This document shows, in pieces, positions 22,373-34,100 of a DNA stretch of 64,000 nucleotides. The notes under the pieces were generated by a model. That model was not told the DNA's origin, did not search any database, and saw only the letters and a program-made list of their open reading frames with translations. The stretch spans positions 3,860,504-3,924,503 of the forward strand of contig NW_006500356.1 of NCBI RefSeq assembly GCF_000471905.2, given 5' to 3'. Within the stretch, counting starts at the first letter, position 1; each line of letters begins with the position of its first letter. The position numbers were made by a program, and so were the translations under genes. This DNA comes from Amborella trichopoda. Taxonomy: Eukaryota > Streptophyta > Magnoliopsida > Amborellales > Amborellaceae.

Positions 22373-23999
22373 TGAGTGAGTACCAAGAGGATGCGAAGCC
22401 ACTCTCTTATCCCTAAAGACCAATTCCTTTGAAACAAAATTGAAGTTTTATTAATGCTCCATCTTGATTATCATCTCAACTTGTGATTTGAATCGCCCCA
22501 TTTCTATGGACTTGAAGGTAATTGAAACTGGAGGCTCTAATGAGCTCCAGACCCATTTTAGATGACATAAGTTGATTAGCAGTTGGTTTTCCAAATGACA
22601 TAAATTGGTTTGTGGTGCTTTAGGGCCATTAATCCATCAAAAATGAGTTTGAGGTGAGGTGAAGCTACGGTTTCACTAAAACCACTCTCATTAAACAAGA
22701 GCATAATCGAGTCTGACCAAACAAAGATTGAGTCCCTTGAAATTAAATTGAATTTTTGGTTTCATTAACGGAAATTGTCCCATCTTTGCTGTGAGATAGT
22801 ATATGGTATGTAGATCAATCATTTGCTGTCTGTACTCATCGCCAGAGGTGGTGATGAGTAGTCGCTAGTGCGTAGTCCACCCTCTTTGGTAAGTGGAACA
22901 TCCATGTTCGTTGACAAGTGCAAATGGTGGATGCAAGTTCTGAGTACCCAATGCTATACGCTCTAACATATTCTACAAACCAATTCATTGATTGGAGTTG
23001 TTCAGCTCCACTTTTCATAGTTAACCTGCTCATGAGCCAAAACCTTTATGTATCAAGCCAGAAAAAAGGCAAAAAAGCATTTTCCTCATTTATGTTTACA
23101 GTGTTGTTGGACTCGGCTGAGTTACTGGCCTCGGCCAAGTTTTTTGGAAGTTCTAACCAACTTGCCAAGGTTGAAAAGATTTAAAAAACACAAATTTTGT
23201 TGAAAATAACTATAATATGATTTAAAATACATCTACATATGGTTTTTATTATTACATTTAGAAAACAACCTGGTTTTCTTTGACCATTTGGATTAAAAAG
23301 TCTGATTTAGCATTTTCTTATCATTTTTTTTTGTGAAGAGGCATGGTTTTTTCCTACTCAATCCTCCTCGACATAGATTTCTCTCTTTTTCTTTATTCAA
23401 ATCCATGCAAGCCTGATTCTATGTGATCTTGATTCAATCCTCTACAAGTGCCCCATAGTTTTTTGTTGTATCAAAAGCTGAAAATTGAAAGATTTGGGCT
23501 GAAAATCATTGATTCTTGTAAGGTTTTATTTTATTTTTTAAACCCTAAACAATCTGCTCCCTCATTTTTGGCACATACCTGTTGAAACTGGATTCTATAA
23601 TTTCTATTTGATTGTGATTTACCCTCTGCAATAGGCCCATGCTAATTTGTTTGATCAGTGGCTGAAAATCGAGATTTTGTACCCAAAATTTCATGGTTTT
23701 TGATAAAAAAAATTAGCCCCACACTCATTGATGTAGTAGTTGGTACTTGATATTTTGCCATTACTTGGTTTCTTAAATGAGTTTATGATCAGGTGACCAA
23801 TCAAATGAAATTAAACGATTTTGGTCACACGAGTACCCCAAGGCTCCGACCAGGTCTATGTGTTATGGCTGTCGGACCAAAACCAGTTCGGTCCCGTGAT
23901 ACCACCTAATTCTCGCACAATATTAAAATCATACGGTTTATAGGCGGCCGGCCGTAGAAATACGTATTTGGCAATAAATATATATTTTTAAATATAATT
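22373..23999. other. Intergenic, no gene seen
   Basis: No coding family was recognised on either strand. The stretch at 22800-23190 has overlapping open frames on both strands, but neither matches a protein I know. A patch at 23815-23900 resembles family J in its repeated gac/gtc words. Confidence 0.4.
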
Positions 24000-24190
24000 T
24001 GGTCGTAAGTTTTAGAGGGTATATAATGTTTGACATGGAGATTATGAATATGAATTATTTTTTAGAAAAATTAAAAATAATAATTATATTAAAAAAATAT
24101 TTGGACTGTTAGTTACAATAATTTTTAGATAGACGTCTTATTTGTATCCATCCTTAAGATAGATGCTTTATACTTTTGGACGGTATATTG
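24000..24190 (-). mobile_element. Repeat family D, copy D2 (reverse orientation)
   Basis: In reverse complement this reads aagcatctatcttaaggatg, then the shared body ending near attcataatctccatg, matching 8845-9000 and 40985-41110. No coding capacity. Confidence 0.5.
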
Positions 24191-24956
24191 TAGAAATGCA
24201 TTTTAGTTGGCATGAAACAATTTTTATATTAAAATCTCCTTGTTTTTTTAGGATTTTCTGCTCCCGCTGGAGCATATTGTTTGTTTACTCCCTAGATAAC
24301 CCGCAGGAGCATATTGTCCATTCGGTTTTCCTTTTTTTCCCCCTACATTTATGAACGTAATCCACCTTTCTATGTATTTCTCATTCAGTACAATGGAAAA
24401 ATCTTTGAAATTTGTTTATCGTGTTGGATAGGATATCTACATTTTAATTTGTTGGATTGAGGCCCCTTTTTGAAGAATTCTAGAGCGAAAGTTTTAGGAT
24501 GTTTTTTACCCGATATTGAAAATCTTTGATTTTGCACTCAATGTCTTACTAAATTTCGTTAAACTTGTCTCAAAATGTTCTCAAGATATTGATTTATTAA
24601 AACCGTAGCAAAAATTTGAATCAAAACAAAAAAAATTATGATATCGATTTTTTAGTAAAATTTCTGCCTTTTTTTTAGTAGAATTTTCGCCTTCTTTGCC
24701 GCAATGTTTTTTTATTTTGATTTTGATTGAAATGTCCTATTAGATGACGTGAAATATTTTGTTTGGTTTTTATGAAGTTAAATAGTTTGATTTATTTTTT
24801 ACTTCTTTAAAAATTTATTTTTTGTATAATTTGTTCTTTGTGTTAGGTAAATTTTAGATAAAGTTTTAATAAAATTTGCATTTATTTATGCTTTATTCTT
24901 AATATTTCAAGGAAATCAAAATTTTGCGTGCGCGCGCATACACACACACACATATA

Positions 24957-25398
24957 TATAGGGAGTAACTGATGTACGCACATACGCGAATGGCCTACAT
25001 TGAATCTAGGCCATTTTGTGGCCGATTTGACACTCACAGATGTCTGATAGTGTTTGAATTTTAATTTGTTTTCTACTAATCCAAATCATTTGAAATTTTA
25101 AGCATGTGTTCTTAAAAAATAAGTGAATCCACGAAAATATTAAAAAAAAATTTACACGATTGATCAAAATATTTCAGGGGGTATTTTGATTAATTTATTT
25201 TTTGTGAATTATTTTTTTTATATTTTTATTAGGTGCGTCTTGATGAGAACGCACGATTTCAAGTGATTTAGATTTGTATAAAAATAAAATAAAATTCAAA
25301 TACTATTGGACATCCGTGAGCATCAGATCGGCCCAGATTCATTTTGAGCTATGGGCGTTTACTGTAGCAGTACGCACTTGGGCGCACAACATCATTTC

Positions 25399-25437
<39 letters not shown>
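24957..25437. mobile_element. Palindromic element in (AT)n, family C, copy C1
   Basis: It begins gggagtaactgatgtacgca next to an (AT)n run and ends gcgcacaacatcatttccc next to (AT)n at 25399-25433. The ends are imperfect inverted repeats. The centre is a palindrome around caaaatatttcagggggtat then tttg. Family C copies are always bordered by TA microsatellite, as reported for micron-type MITEs of rice. No coding capacity. Confidence 0.65.
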
Positions 25438-25438
<1 letters not shown>

Positions 25439-25520
25439 CTACACGTACGCACGTACGTCGTCCGTAGTTAGTTACTTACTTTACTTTACTTTTTACTTAC
25501 TTACTATTAATTATTAACTT

Positions 25521-25540
25521 NNNNNNNNNNNNNNNNNNNN
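25521..25540. other. Assembly gap (20 N)
   Basis: A small gap. The sequence to its right (25558-25640) is a near copy, with scattered small insertions and deletions, of the sequence to its left (25360-25420). This suggests that the gap joins overlapping, imperfectly corrected sequence. Confidence 1.
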
Positions 25541-25613
25541 TATCTATTGTAGCTAGTCGGGTCGTTTACCGTTGTAGCAGTACGCTACTTGGCGCACAAC
25601 ATACTATTTACCC

Positions 25614-25640
<27 letters not shown>

Positions 25641-25644
<4 letters not shown>

Positions 25645-26380
25645 CATCACACGGTCACAGTTGTCCCCGTAGTGTTTCAATTTTCATTTTTTTTACTAAT
25701 CATAATTATCTAAAATTTGTAGCATATGTACATCTTACTGAGGCACACCTGATAAAATATATGAAAAAAATAATTTGAATAATATAAGTTGACCAAAATA
25801 CCCCCATAAATTTTCAGGGTTATTTTGGTCAATTTATAATTTGTGAATTATGTTTTTCATATTTTTATTAAGTGTGCCTTATTAAGATATACACAGGTTC
25901 TAAATTTCAAGTAATTTGGATTTATAAAAAAAAAATGAAAATTGAAATACTACCAGACAACTGTGACCGTACGATGAAGTTTTGATGGTGAAGAGGGTAG
26001 GAAAAATCGCTGTTCATTTTCACCTATAGACATTGCGTAGTGTTTTCCATATATATATATATAGAAACTGTGACTGTGACCGTGCGATGAAGTTTGGATG
26101 GTGATGAGGGTAGGAGAAATTACTGTTCATTTTCGCCTATAGGCGTTGCATAGTATTTTATATTTTGAGAATTAATTTTTTATATTTTTATTGGATTCTT
26201 CTATTTTTGATGAACACACGCTTTGAATTTCATATCATGCCGATTTAAAAAAAAAATGAAAACTAAAATACTACCTGACAATCGTGACCGTAACTTTGGA
26301 CGATGATCAGCATAGGCGAAATTACTGTTTATTTTCACCTATAGGCATTAGAAAGGTTATATATATATATATATATATAT
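25641..26380. mobile_element. Family C copies C2 and C3, adjacent and partly degenerate
   Basis: The first copy (about 25641-26046) has the central palindrome gaccaaaatacccccataaa then ttttcagggttattttggtc, and its right end gcctatagacattgcgtagt precedes (AT)n. A second, partial copy (26062-26360) repeats gactgtgaccgtgcgatgaa and ends again in (AT)n at 26359-26382. Both lack coding capacity. Confidence 0.55.
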
Positions 26381-26384
26381 AAAT

Positions 26385-26840
26385 CATGTCCACCCAATGG
26401 CATACTGCTGTAGTAAACGCCAACGGCCCAGATTGAATCTGAGCCGATCTAATGATCCTGGATGTTTGATAGTGTTTGAATTTTAATTTTTTTTCTACAA
26501 ATTAAAATGATCTGAAATTTGGAAAGTGAATCTTTGAAAATTACAAAAAAAAATATTTTACATGAAAAAATTGACCAAAATACCTCTGTAAAGTTTTGAG
26601 GGTATTTTGGTCAATTATTTTTATGCGGATTATTTTTTGTTATATTTTTATTAGGTGCGCTGTGATGAGAAGAACATACACCTAAAATTTTCGATTTATA
26701 AAAAATAAAATAAAATTCAAACACGAAAAGAGGTCGTGATTGTCAGATTGGCCCAAATTCAATCCGGGCCATTAGCATTTACTGTAGCAGTCAGCTAATA
26801 GGCGTATTGAATCCACTCCCATATATATATATATATATAT
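26385..26840. mobile_element. Palindromic element family C, copy C4
   Basis: The left end has gcatactgctgtagtaaacg, then ggcccagattgaatctgagc; the right end has ggcccaaattcaatccgggc, then tttactgtagcagtcagc. These form inverted repeats. The centre is gaccaaaatacctctgtaaa then gttttgagggtattttggtc. It is flanked by (AT)n on both sides (26359-26382 and 26821-26840). Confidence 0.7.
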
Positions 26841-27384
26841 TTCTGAACTATTTTGTTTTAGAGATTTTGTTCCTTGACTTTTAATTTCATTGGTTTCTCT
26901 GTTCTGTCCAATCTTTTTGACATTTTTAGGGCTTCCTTGAAAATGTTGGAAAAAATAGTAATTTTAAGTACTATAAATTTATAATTTTAAATATTATATA
27001 AACTTATTTTTAAGATTATGAATTTTAGACTATGAAATGAATATGTATTACTCTGGTAGGAGCTAGATTATTGGTATTCATTTCTTTTTTGATAATTTAT
27101 CCAAATGTATAACAGGTTTGTAATTTTTCATAAATCAACTGACTTTAATTTTTAGAATTTTTCTTTTTATTTTTCAAAGTTTTCAACTTGGTAAGGCCAA
27201 ATCAGTCGAATTGGTCTGAGTTGGCCGATTCCCTAGGTCAACTGAGACCCAATGGGTGGGTGGCTGGTTCGGCCACCCAATCCCGTTTTTCAAACCTTGA
27301 GTAGCTCTTTCACTCAAGGAAGTTATTATAGAGTATGCTATACATTCTATTAAAAAAAAGAGGAATTTAAATAGAATTTGTTTA
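26841..27384. other. Intergenic, no gene seen
   Basis: AT-rich. A patch at 27185-27300 has repeated ggcc/cggcc words (for example ggctggttcggccaccc), like the family J repeats. No coding sequence recognised. Confidence 0.4.
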
Positions 27385-27389
27385 TAAAA

Positions 27390-27612
27390 ATACTATTTAC
27401 CTTTTGTACAAAGAAGTCACAACTATTCTCACTAATTAGATATCAAATTGAATGGCTTGGGGCGAGTCACAAAGTTCAAGAACTTGTTTTTGGATCTATA
27501 TGTCTAGTTAATGATACTTATGTCTAGTTAATGATACTGTTATAACCACTTATTTTGAAATCTAAAAAATAAAAATGATTGTAACTTTCTTGTACAAAAA
27601 GATAAATGGTTT
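27390..27612. mobile_element. MITE family B, copy B3
   Basis: Arms: left tatttaccttttgtacaaag, right cttgtacaaaaagataaatg then gttt. The middle has ttggggcgagtcacaaagtt. A 21-bp direct duplication of tatgtctagttaatgatact lies at 27499-27540. It ends about 500 bp upstream of the MAPR4 start codon. Confidence 0.6.
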
Positions 27613-27711
27613 CAATCCCATTTAGAAAAATTTTAAATAAACCTAAGTTTTCCTGCAATTTAAAACTTCACCCTTTCTCACTATTTCAACTCATTGTCAT
27701 GTGTATTTTGA

Positions 27712-27849
27712 TAGATACTTCGAAACTTAATTGAAATATTTGGGTAAAAGATTAAACAATTGCTATCTAATGCATATTTATAGATACTTTGAAACGTAAT
27801 TAAAATATTCGGGTAAAAGATTAAACAATTGCTATCTAATGCATATTTT
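27712..27849. repeat. Tandem duplication, period 69 bp, upstream of MAPR4
   Basis: The block tagatacttcgaaacttaat at 27712 is repeated from 27781 with three or four mismatches, and both end in gctatctaatgcatattt. It lies about 270-400 bp upstream of the start codon at 28118, in the likely promoter. Confidence 0.9.
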
Positions 27850-28117
27850 GATAAATTTTAAAACAATCATTCCCTTGTAGAGAGTCCATGTACAATTTGA
27901 CCCCATAGGAGCAAAGCGAGAAATCTTTTTCTCCATTTTCATTGTTCTTCTGCCAGACCAGTAGTCTGTGCGCATGTACGGCTTAGATGATGTTATCGGG
28001 GACTGCTTTTGATCCAAGCCGTCAAAACCATTCCTTGAGCGAGTGATGCGCAGTGATCTCGAGAGCTACACGCCATACCTATGCACAAACCGGAATTTGT
28101 AGCTTCAGTTTGATATA

Positions 28118-31100
28118 ATGGCGCATCCACTTAGAGAAGTCGAAGACAAAAACCCTAATTCCTCCTCTAGTGTTGCTCAGAACCAGGAAACGAACCCAAA
28201 TTCTTCATCTTCTTCCTCCCAAGGAACTGTTCAATCTCATCAAAACCAGTTGAAGAACAAGAGCTTCTCCATTCTATCCTCGCCTTCGCTTATTGGTCTT
28301 GCCATCGCTGTTCCATTCGTTGCCCTAATCCTCAGTATCTCAGAGAAGCCATTGATACCTGATGTGAGCTTCCTTGTTGGTCAGTTTTTTTATTTAAATA
28401 TTTAACGTTTTTTTTTCTTATCATTAGGTTTATTCTCATGTGAGGTATAATTACTTATTCTGAATTTGGATTTACGTACTTGAACTGAAAAGTCGACATT
28501 AGTCAGGGTCTCCAAGAATGGAATTTCTTGTTTTGAGTATAACTTTAGATGGAAATGAAGGTTTCTGATAATGGAATAACTTGTTTATTCTGAATTTGGA
28601 TTTACGTACTTGAACTGAAAAGTCGACATTAGTCAGGGTCTCCAAGAATGGAATTTCTTGTTTTGAGTATAACTTTAGATGGAAATTAAGGTTTCTGATA
28701 ATGGAATAACTTGTTTGATACTTTGATTTAAATTTAAAAGGGTGGTTAGGCTTTGTTAATGATATATTCTAATTGGAACCTTCTAGAACTTTTCTTCTAG
28801 ATTTAGGGATGCATCAGTTAATGGAATAGCTTCTTTCATTTAATTTATATGATGGTTAGCGTTTCTGAGAAGGGGAGTCTCAAAACTTTTCATTAACTGT
28901 AGTGCAAGTACTACATTTTGAATGTCAAGTTCAAGTATTTGGTGGTTAGGAAATTTCGTATCGGGATGGTTCTTAATTGAAACATTATGATATTTCCATT
29001 TTTAGCTTTTCTTCTGTTCTTTCTATTCATCATTGAATTAGTTTTTGAGCCGAAAATTATTATAGATGTGCTGCTTACCTGAACTGTTGGGAACCGAGAC
29101 TTGCTCAATTGCCCTTTGTTGTGGTGATCCCCCCAATGCCAAAATTCCAATACCTCAAAACCAACTTGCTTATCACAAATTGATATCAAGAAACCCAAAC
29201 AGCCAAAGAACAATATTTGGTGCAATTAACTTGTGAAAAATAAAAAGGAAATCATCATCATCAGCAATATTGGGGTCGGCTACACGAATTTTGGTCTACC
29301 ATTTTGCTCTATCAATGATGAAAAATAAAAAGCAAATCAAGTTAAGCAAAATAGAAAAAATCTGAACTACAACAGCACACTGCAAACTACAATCCAAATA
29401 CCACTTAGGCACAAATATACTTGGTTCATTCTAATCAGTGTCCCTATGCAATAGGAAAGGATAATATTTCATTATCACAGGAGAATTAAAAGGTTTGGGT
29501 AATAAATAGGTGAACCTACAATCGGCAGATTCCACTATGACAAATAAACCATTGAATTAACCTCCATTGTTAACTCGATCAGCAACACTCCACCTACAAG
29601 AGAAAATGCTGATGAAACCATCCAAAATGGGGCACAATGGTAGCTAGGGTTTTGTGCCAAAACCCTCAATCTCAACCTCAACCAACCAATCCCTCACAAT
29701 ATCTCTACAAAATGGTTTATAAAGCCACCTCTTAAAGTGACTTTTTACAGTGGCCAAATTTCCCTTCTATAAAAATTCTTACCGTGATTTGGTATCAACA
29801 ACCCAACAATCTCCACCTCGATACAAAATTGCACCTTACTATGCCAATCATATTTGGATATTCTTTGGTTTTTAGAACCTACAAAATTTATACTATGCTG
29901 CAAGCTCTCCATGCAAATAACCTCCATGAGCATGCCTCGCTCATCTTCCTTCATGCTTGTTCTTGTAATGCAAAGTCCATGTTCGTCAATTCATCCATCC
30001 TTGAGTTCTTGAGGCTATGCCAACTCCTCACATGCTTTAGGTGTAGCAATTCTCGTGCACCTAGAATACAACCAGTGTTTGATCTCCTGCCATCGAGATT
30101 TCTTGCATAGCATCTTTAAGAAGCCTTTCATGTGTTCAAAAGCTATCAATACTTGTCCATACTTCTCATTTTCTAGGGAATCAAATTTCACTCCATTCCA
30201 TATTTTCCATCCTGGGCTAACGTCAAGCCAACTATAAACATGCAAAATTACCAATCTCACACTAAACATGGCAATTTTTATAACATTGGTCCAATCACAT
30301 TGGCACTTTCTTTCACAAACTTTAATCATTGGTCCAAAGGAAAAGCAAAATGAGGTGCATTCGGCTTTACATCCCGTTGTGAAGGCCTCAAACCTCCATT
30401 TTCTACACCTTGCCAAAAATCTAAGATCTTGTGTTATGTCTCCAAGATCTTCCATTGTGATGCCATGTACCCCTTGCCAAGCTTTTTTCTTCTCCACAAC
30501 TAAATTTGCACATTCATTTACAAATATAATTCCCAACAATTTATATAAGTTCCCTCTCGTGACTCCTTTTATCATAAGTAGAGCCTCTTTGAAATTTTGA
30601 GCACTTCAACTTGCCTGGTAAATTTGTAACCATTTAAATCTATAAAAGAAGGTGAGATTAAGCTCTTTTTTAAATCCTGCACATGCCTCCTCATATTTTC
30701 AAGTGTCGAAACCATCCCATTGTACGTCCTTATACGAACTGAGCCTCTTTTGCGGGTCTTACTCGTTGAATTATTCCCATTATCGCCTACCTGTGGCTAT
30801 CATCGTCATCCTCATCAGAGCCTTTTCCCAACTATTAGGGGTCGGCTACACAAATCTTGGTCTGCCATTCTACTCTATCAAGGGCCATACCCTTAGTGAG
30901 GCCATAAGTCCTAATATCTGATCCCACTACTTCCAACCATGTCCTTTTGGGCCTACCTCTTGTCCTTTTTGAGCCTTCCACTTGAACCAACTCGCATCTC
31001 CTAACAAGTGTTGTATTGGGTTTGTGCAGCACATGGCCATCCCATGTAAGGCTTGCCACCATCAAGAATCCAACTTGATAGTACATGTGTTCGCATCCCA

Positions 31101-34100
31101 CCATCAGCATGTCATCTTTAATGTACCTAGATGTTGATTCTTTCACTTCGTGAGCTTTATTCTTGACTTCATCTTTCTGTTCCATTCTCGAACTAGAACC
31201 AGGAATTTGGCCTTTTCCTTTCCCAACATCTTTCTTTACATGGCTGGGTTTGCCACGAAACTAACAACTTTTGTCATAAGACTCCCTTGACTTTGATACA
31301 AAACGAGACATGTAATTGAGAAATTTCTGGATGAACTACCCCATAAAAACTGCCCTCTTGCCACAAGAACATCCATCCTTGAACCCATGGAACCATTTGT
31401 TGTTGCCTTTTGTGCAGTTCATCGGCAATTAGAGCACTAAACATCGAATTCAAGTTGAGGATTCCTCCTTGTTACAACTCAAGGTAGTAATAAAACTATC
31501 AAACTATCATAAGGTTTTGGTAACGAACGAGTAATGTCATTGCCATATCTTCCTCATCCATCTTGGCCCTAATACACTTGAGTGGACAAAATTATGTTGC
31601 TGAACACATCAAGTGTGCCGACACTTTCATATCATTGCATCCTCAAAATAATATTTTCTTTTTAAAAAAATCCTATTTGTGAGGGGTTTAGTTTGGTAGA
31701 AACTTTCTAGCTTTCCTTGTGAATCCACCACCTGTTTTCTTCTACCATATTAAATAATATATCATATGTTAAAGATAAGCTAATACTGTTGAGTGCGTTC
31801 TTATTCAAATCTTCTCAATGATTATCCTTCATACTCTCTAGGTTCTTGGATTTTCCTTGTAGTGTTTTATATTGACCTTGTTGCACCAACATGTAACTTT
31901 CAAATTCCTAAGTTAAAAATCTTTCCTCCCATATCAAACTTTTCTACTTGATTTTTGAAACTAACCATTTTCCCCAAATTACTGCACACGGATTTTGATT
32001 TTTAATTTTTTGGGATTTTAATCCCTACTATTTGGGATCTCAATGCCCACCTTAAAGACCAAGATATGAAACAAACATATGATATTTATTTATTTATTTA
32101 TTTTTTAAAATTTATAGCTAGCTAGCTATATGCATCTCTATAATTTTAATAAGATCATTGCTTGGTGGCTTTGAATAAAGATATTCCTACTTCAAAGCTC
32201 TAGAGCAAGATCCCCAAAAGGTTTGGGACTGAGATCCCAAACATTTGAGATCGAGATTCCTAGAAGGCTGGAATTAGGCAATAACATTTCGAGATCTCAA
32301 TTCCTAAGATATGCATAGTATAGCCTAAGCAAGCAACAATAAGGATCTTATAACCTTTTACAATCCCCCGCCTCGATCTTGGTCCTTATCCTGATCCCTA
32401 CAACTATGAGACGAATATAACCCCAATCCTGATCCCAACAACTATGAGTCGAATACGACCCCAAATTGAGTGTAAGAAATAAAGCAAAAAATAGAAGCAC
32501 ACAACATCAATTTATGTGGTTAACCAAACCTAACATGAACTAATATAGAAATCAAATAATTCCGATTTTCTGTTTTTTGAAAGCCAATCTTTTTGTTGGA
32601 TCATCATAATATGAATGGTCCTTACGGATCACATCCAAAGATTAGAAATCTGAAGTTTCTCTTTTTCCTTTGTCATCATCATTGTCGAATACGTTTCCCT
32701 AATAATTGGGGTCAGTACATGAATCCTGGTTCTCCATTATGCTCTATTAAGGGTCATACCCTCAGTGAGGCCACAAGTCCCCCTATCTTTTCGTACTACT
32801 TCCAACCATGTCCTTTTTGGGCCTACGTCTTGCCCTTTTTGAGCCTTCCACTTCAGCTAAATCGCACCTCCTAACAGGTGCTGTATTGGTTCTGCGCCAC
32901 ACATGGTTAGCCCACCTAAGTGTATTCTCATTTATCTTATTGCCTATTAGTGCCACTCTCTTTTTCCTTTGTAATTTTGCTAATTTTCTCTATTTTATCT
33001 GTGTCCGGATTAATTCTTAATTTTGAAGTACATGTTGGTTAAGCTCAAATGAATCATGGGATGTTGAATAAATCTAGTTTATTGTTAAATTGTGTACTAC
33101 TCTGTGGATCCCTGAAATTAAATTGGGGAAATTTTAATTCAAACTTCAGTAAATACGTGTTAAGTGCAGTCAACCATTTGGCTTTTACGTTTGCTCTGTT
33201 CTATAATGAAACAGTTGTTCCGTTTTCTGTACACATGGTCAACCTCCATATCATGCAGAAGGAAGTTAAAAATATGCCCTGGGTTCTATGGACTACCTGA
33301 GAACTCTCTCTCTCTCCCTCTTTGGATCAAAAGGGTTCATAGTTTTGAGGGTCATCTGGTTTACAGTTTAGATCTGTGGACTTCCTAAGATGATCCACCT
33401 GTTTGAGGAAATGGCTATTATTTCTGTAGAACTCGTCTTTTTGGGATAAACAAGCATTCAGCAAACTAGAAAGAGTAAGACTTAATCAGTTGTAGGGATA
33501 TGATGGATATAATTTCATTTGAAAGGAATATATAACAAGTTAGTAAGAATCAAAGGATTATCCTCACATTCTTTCTGCGGTTTTAAAAAATATACTCTTT
33601 ATCTATTTAACAGTGAATTCCTTTCTTATCAATGGACGATGAATATCTCAAACTGTATTTTCATTGGAAAATTCTGGGAGGCATGACATCTGTTGCTTGG
33701 GTTTTGGACCTTATGAAAATAAATTCTTGATGAGAATGTTATACTTTTATATCCATTGTTTGGTGCAAATTGATTTTCATAATTTATATGTGCATTTGTT
33801 ATATACCAGGCAATAATATCCCTGACATTTGTGTGCAAGATTTGTTAATGCCTACAAGAAATGTTGTCTGCCAATATATTTCTAAAATATTTGGATTACT
33901 AAAATTCTTTGAAGACTGGCTTTGTTGGAATATTGTGTTGAACTGTGCAATCACCAAATCACAATCAATGCTTCTTTGTGTGAATGGGTTATTTTCCCTG
34001 AGCCTATTGAATTTTTTTTTTTGAAATGGAGTCTATTGAATATTGACAATGTGAGTTTGTTTTTTCAGAAGCTTTGGACTGAAACTGAGCTGGATAGGTA

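Larger units (their letters stand above)
29085..31995 (-). mobile_element. Ty1/copia LTR retrotransposon remnant in MAPR4 intron 1
   Basis: Read on the minus strand. Gag starts near 31968 with MVSFKNQVEKFDMGGKIFNL and includes EEDMAMTLL then, after a frameshift, RSLPKPYDSLI near 31520-31560. A pol remnant at 30015-30575 begins with VTRGNLYKLLG, the gag-pre-integrase signature of copia elements. Most of pol is missing. A purine tract (gaggtggagat, plus-strand complement at 29809-29820) directly precedes an LTR at 29808-29085. Stops and frameshifts show it is dead. It lies antisense to MAPR4. A later RTE LINE tail (about 30799-31060) is embedded in it. No matching 5' LTR was recognised. Confidence 0.75.

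Noticed and set aside
22836-23184. A copia reverse-transcriptase fragment on the minus strand.
   Set aside because: The general look was suggestive but none of the conserved copia motifs could be placed in any frame.
23535-23555. Telomere-type sequence (taaaccctaaac).
   Set aside because: Only a single unit or so; no array. The same holds for ttagggtttttc near 11755.
28364-28405. Extension of MAPR4 exon 1 to the stop at 28403-28405.
   Set aside because: A good donor (gat|gtgagc) at 28363/28364 joins in phase to the exon 2 start KLWTETEL, and the extended peptide (VSFLVGQFF) is not part of the family.
30015-30575. A 186-codon minus-strand frame as a host gene.
   Set aside because: It opens with VTRGNLYKLLG, a copia gag-pre-integrase signature, and ends before the polypurine tract and LTR of the same element.
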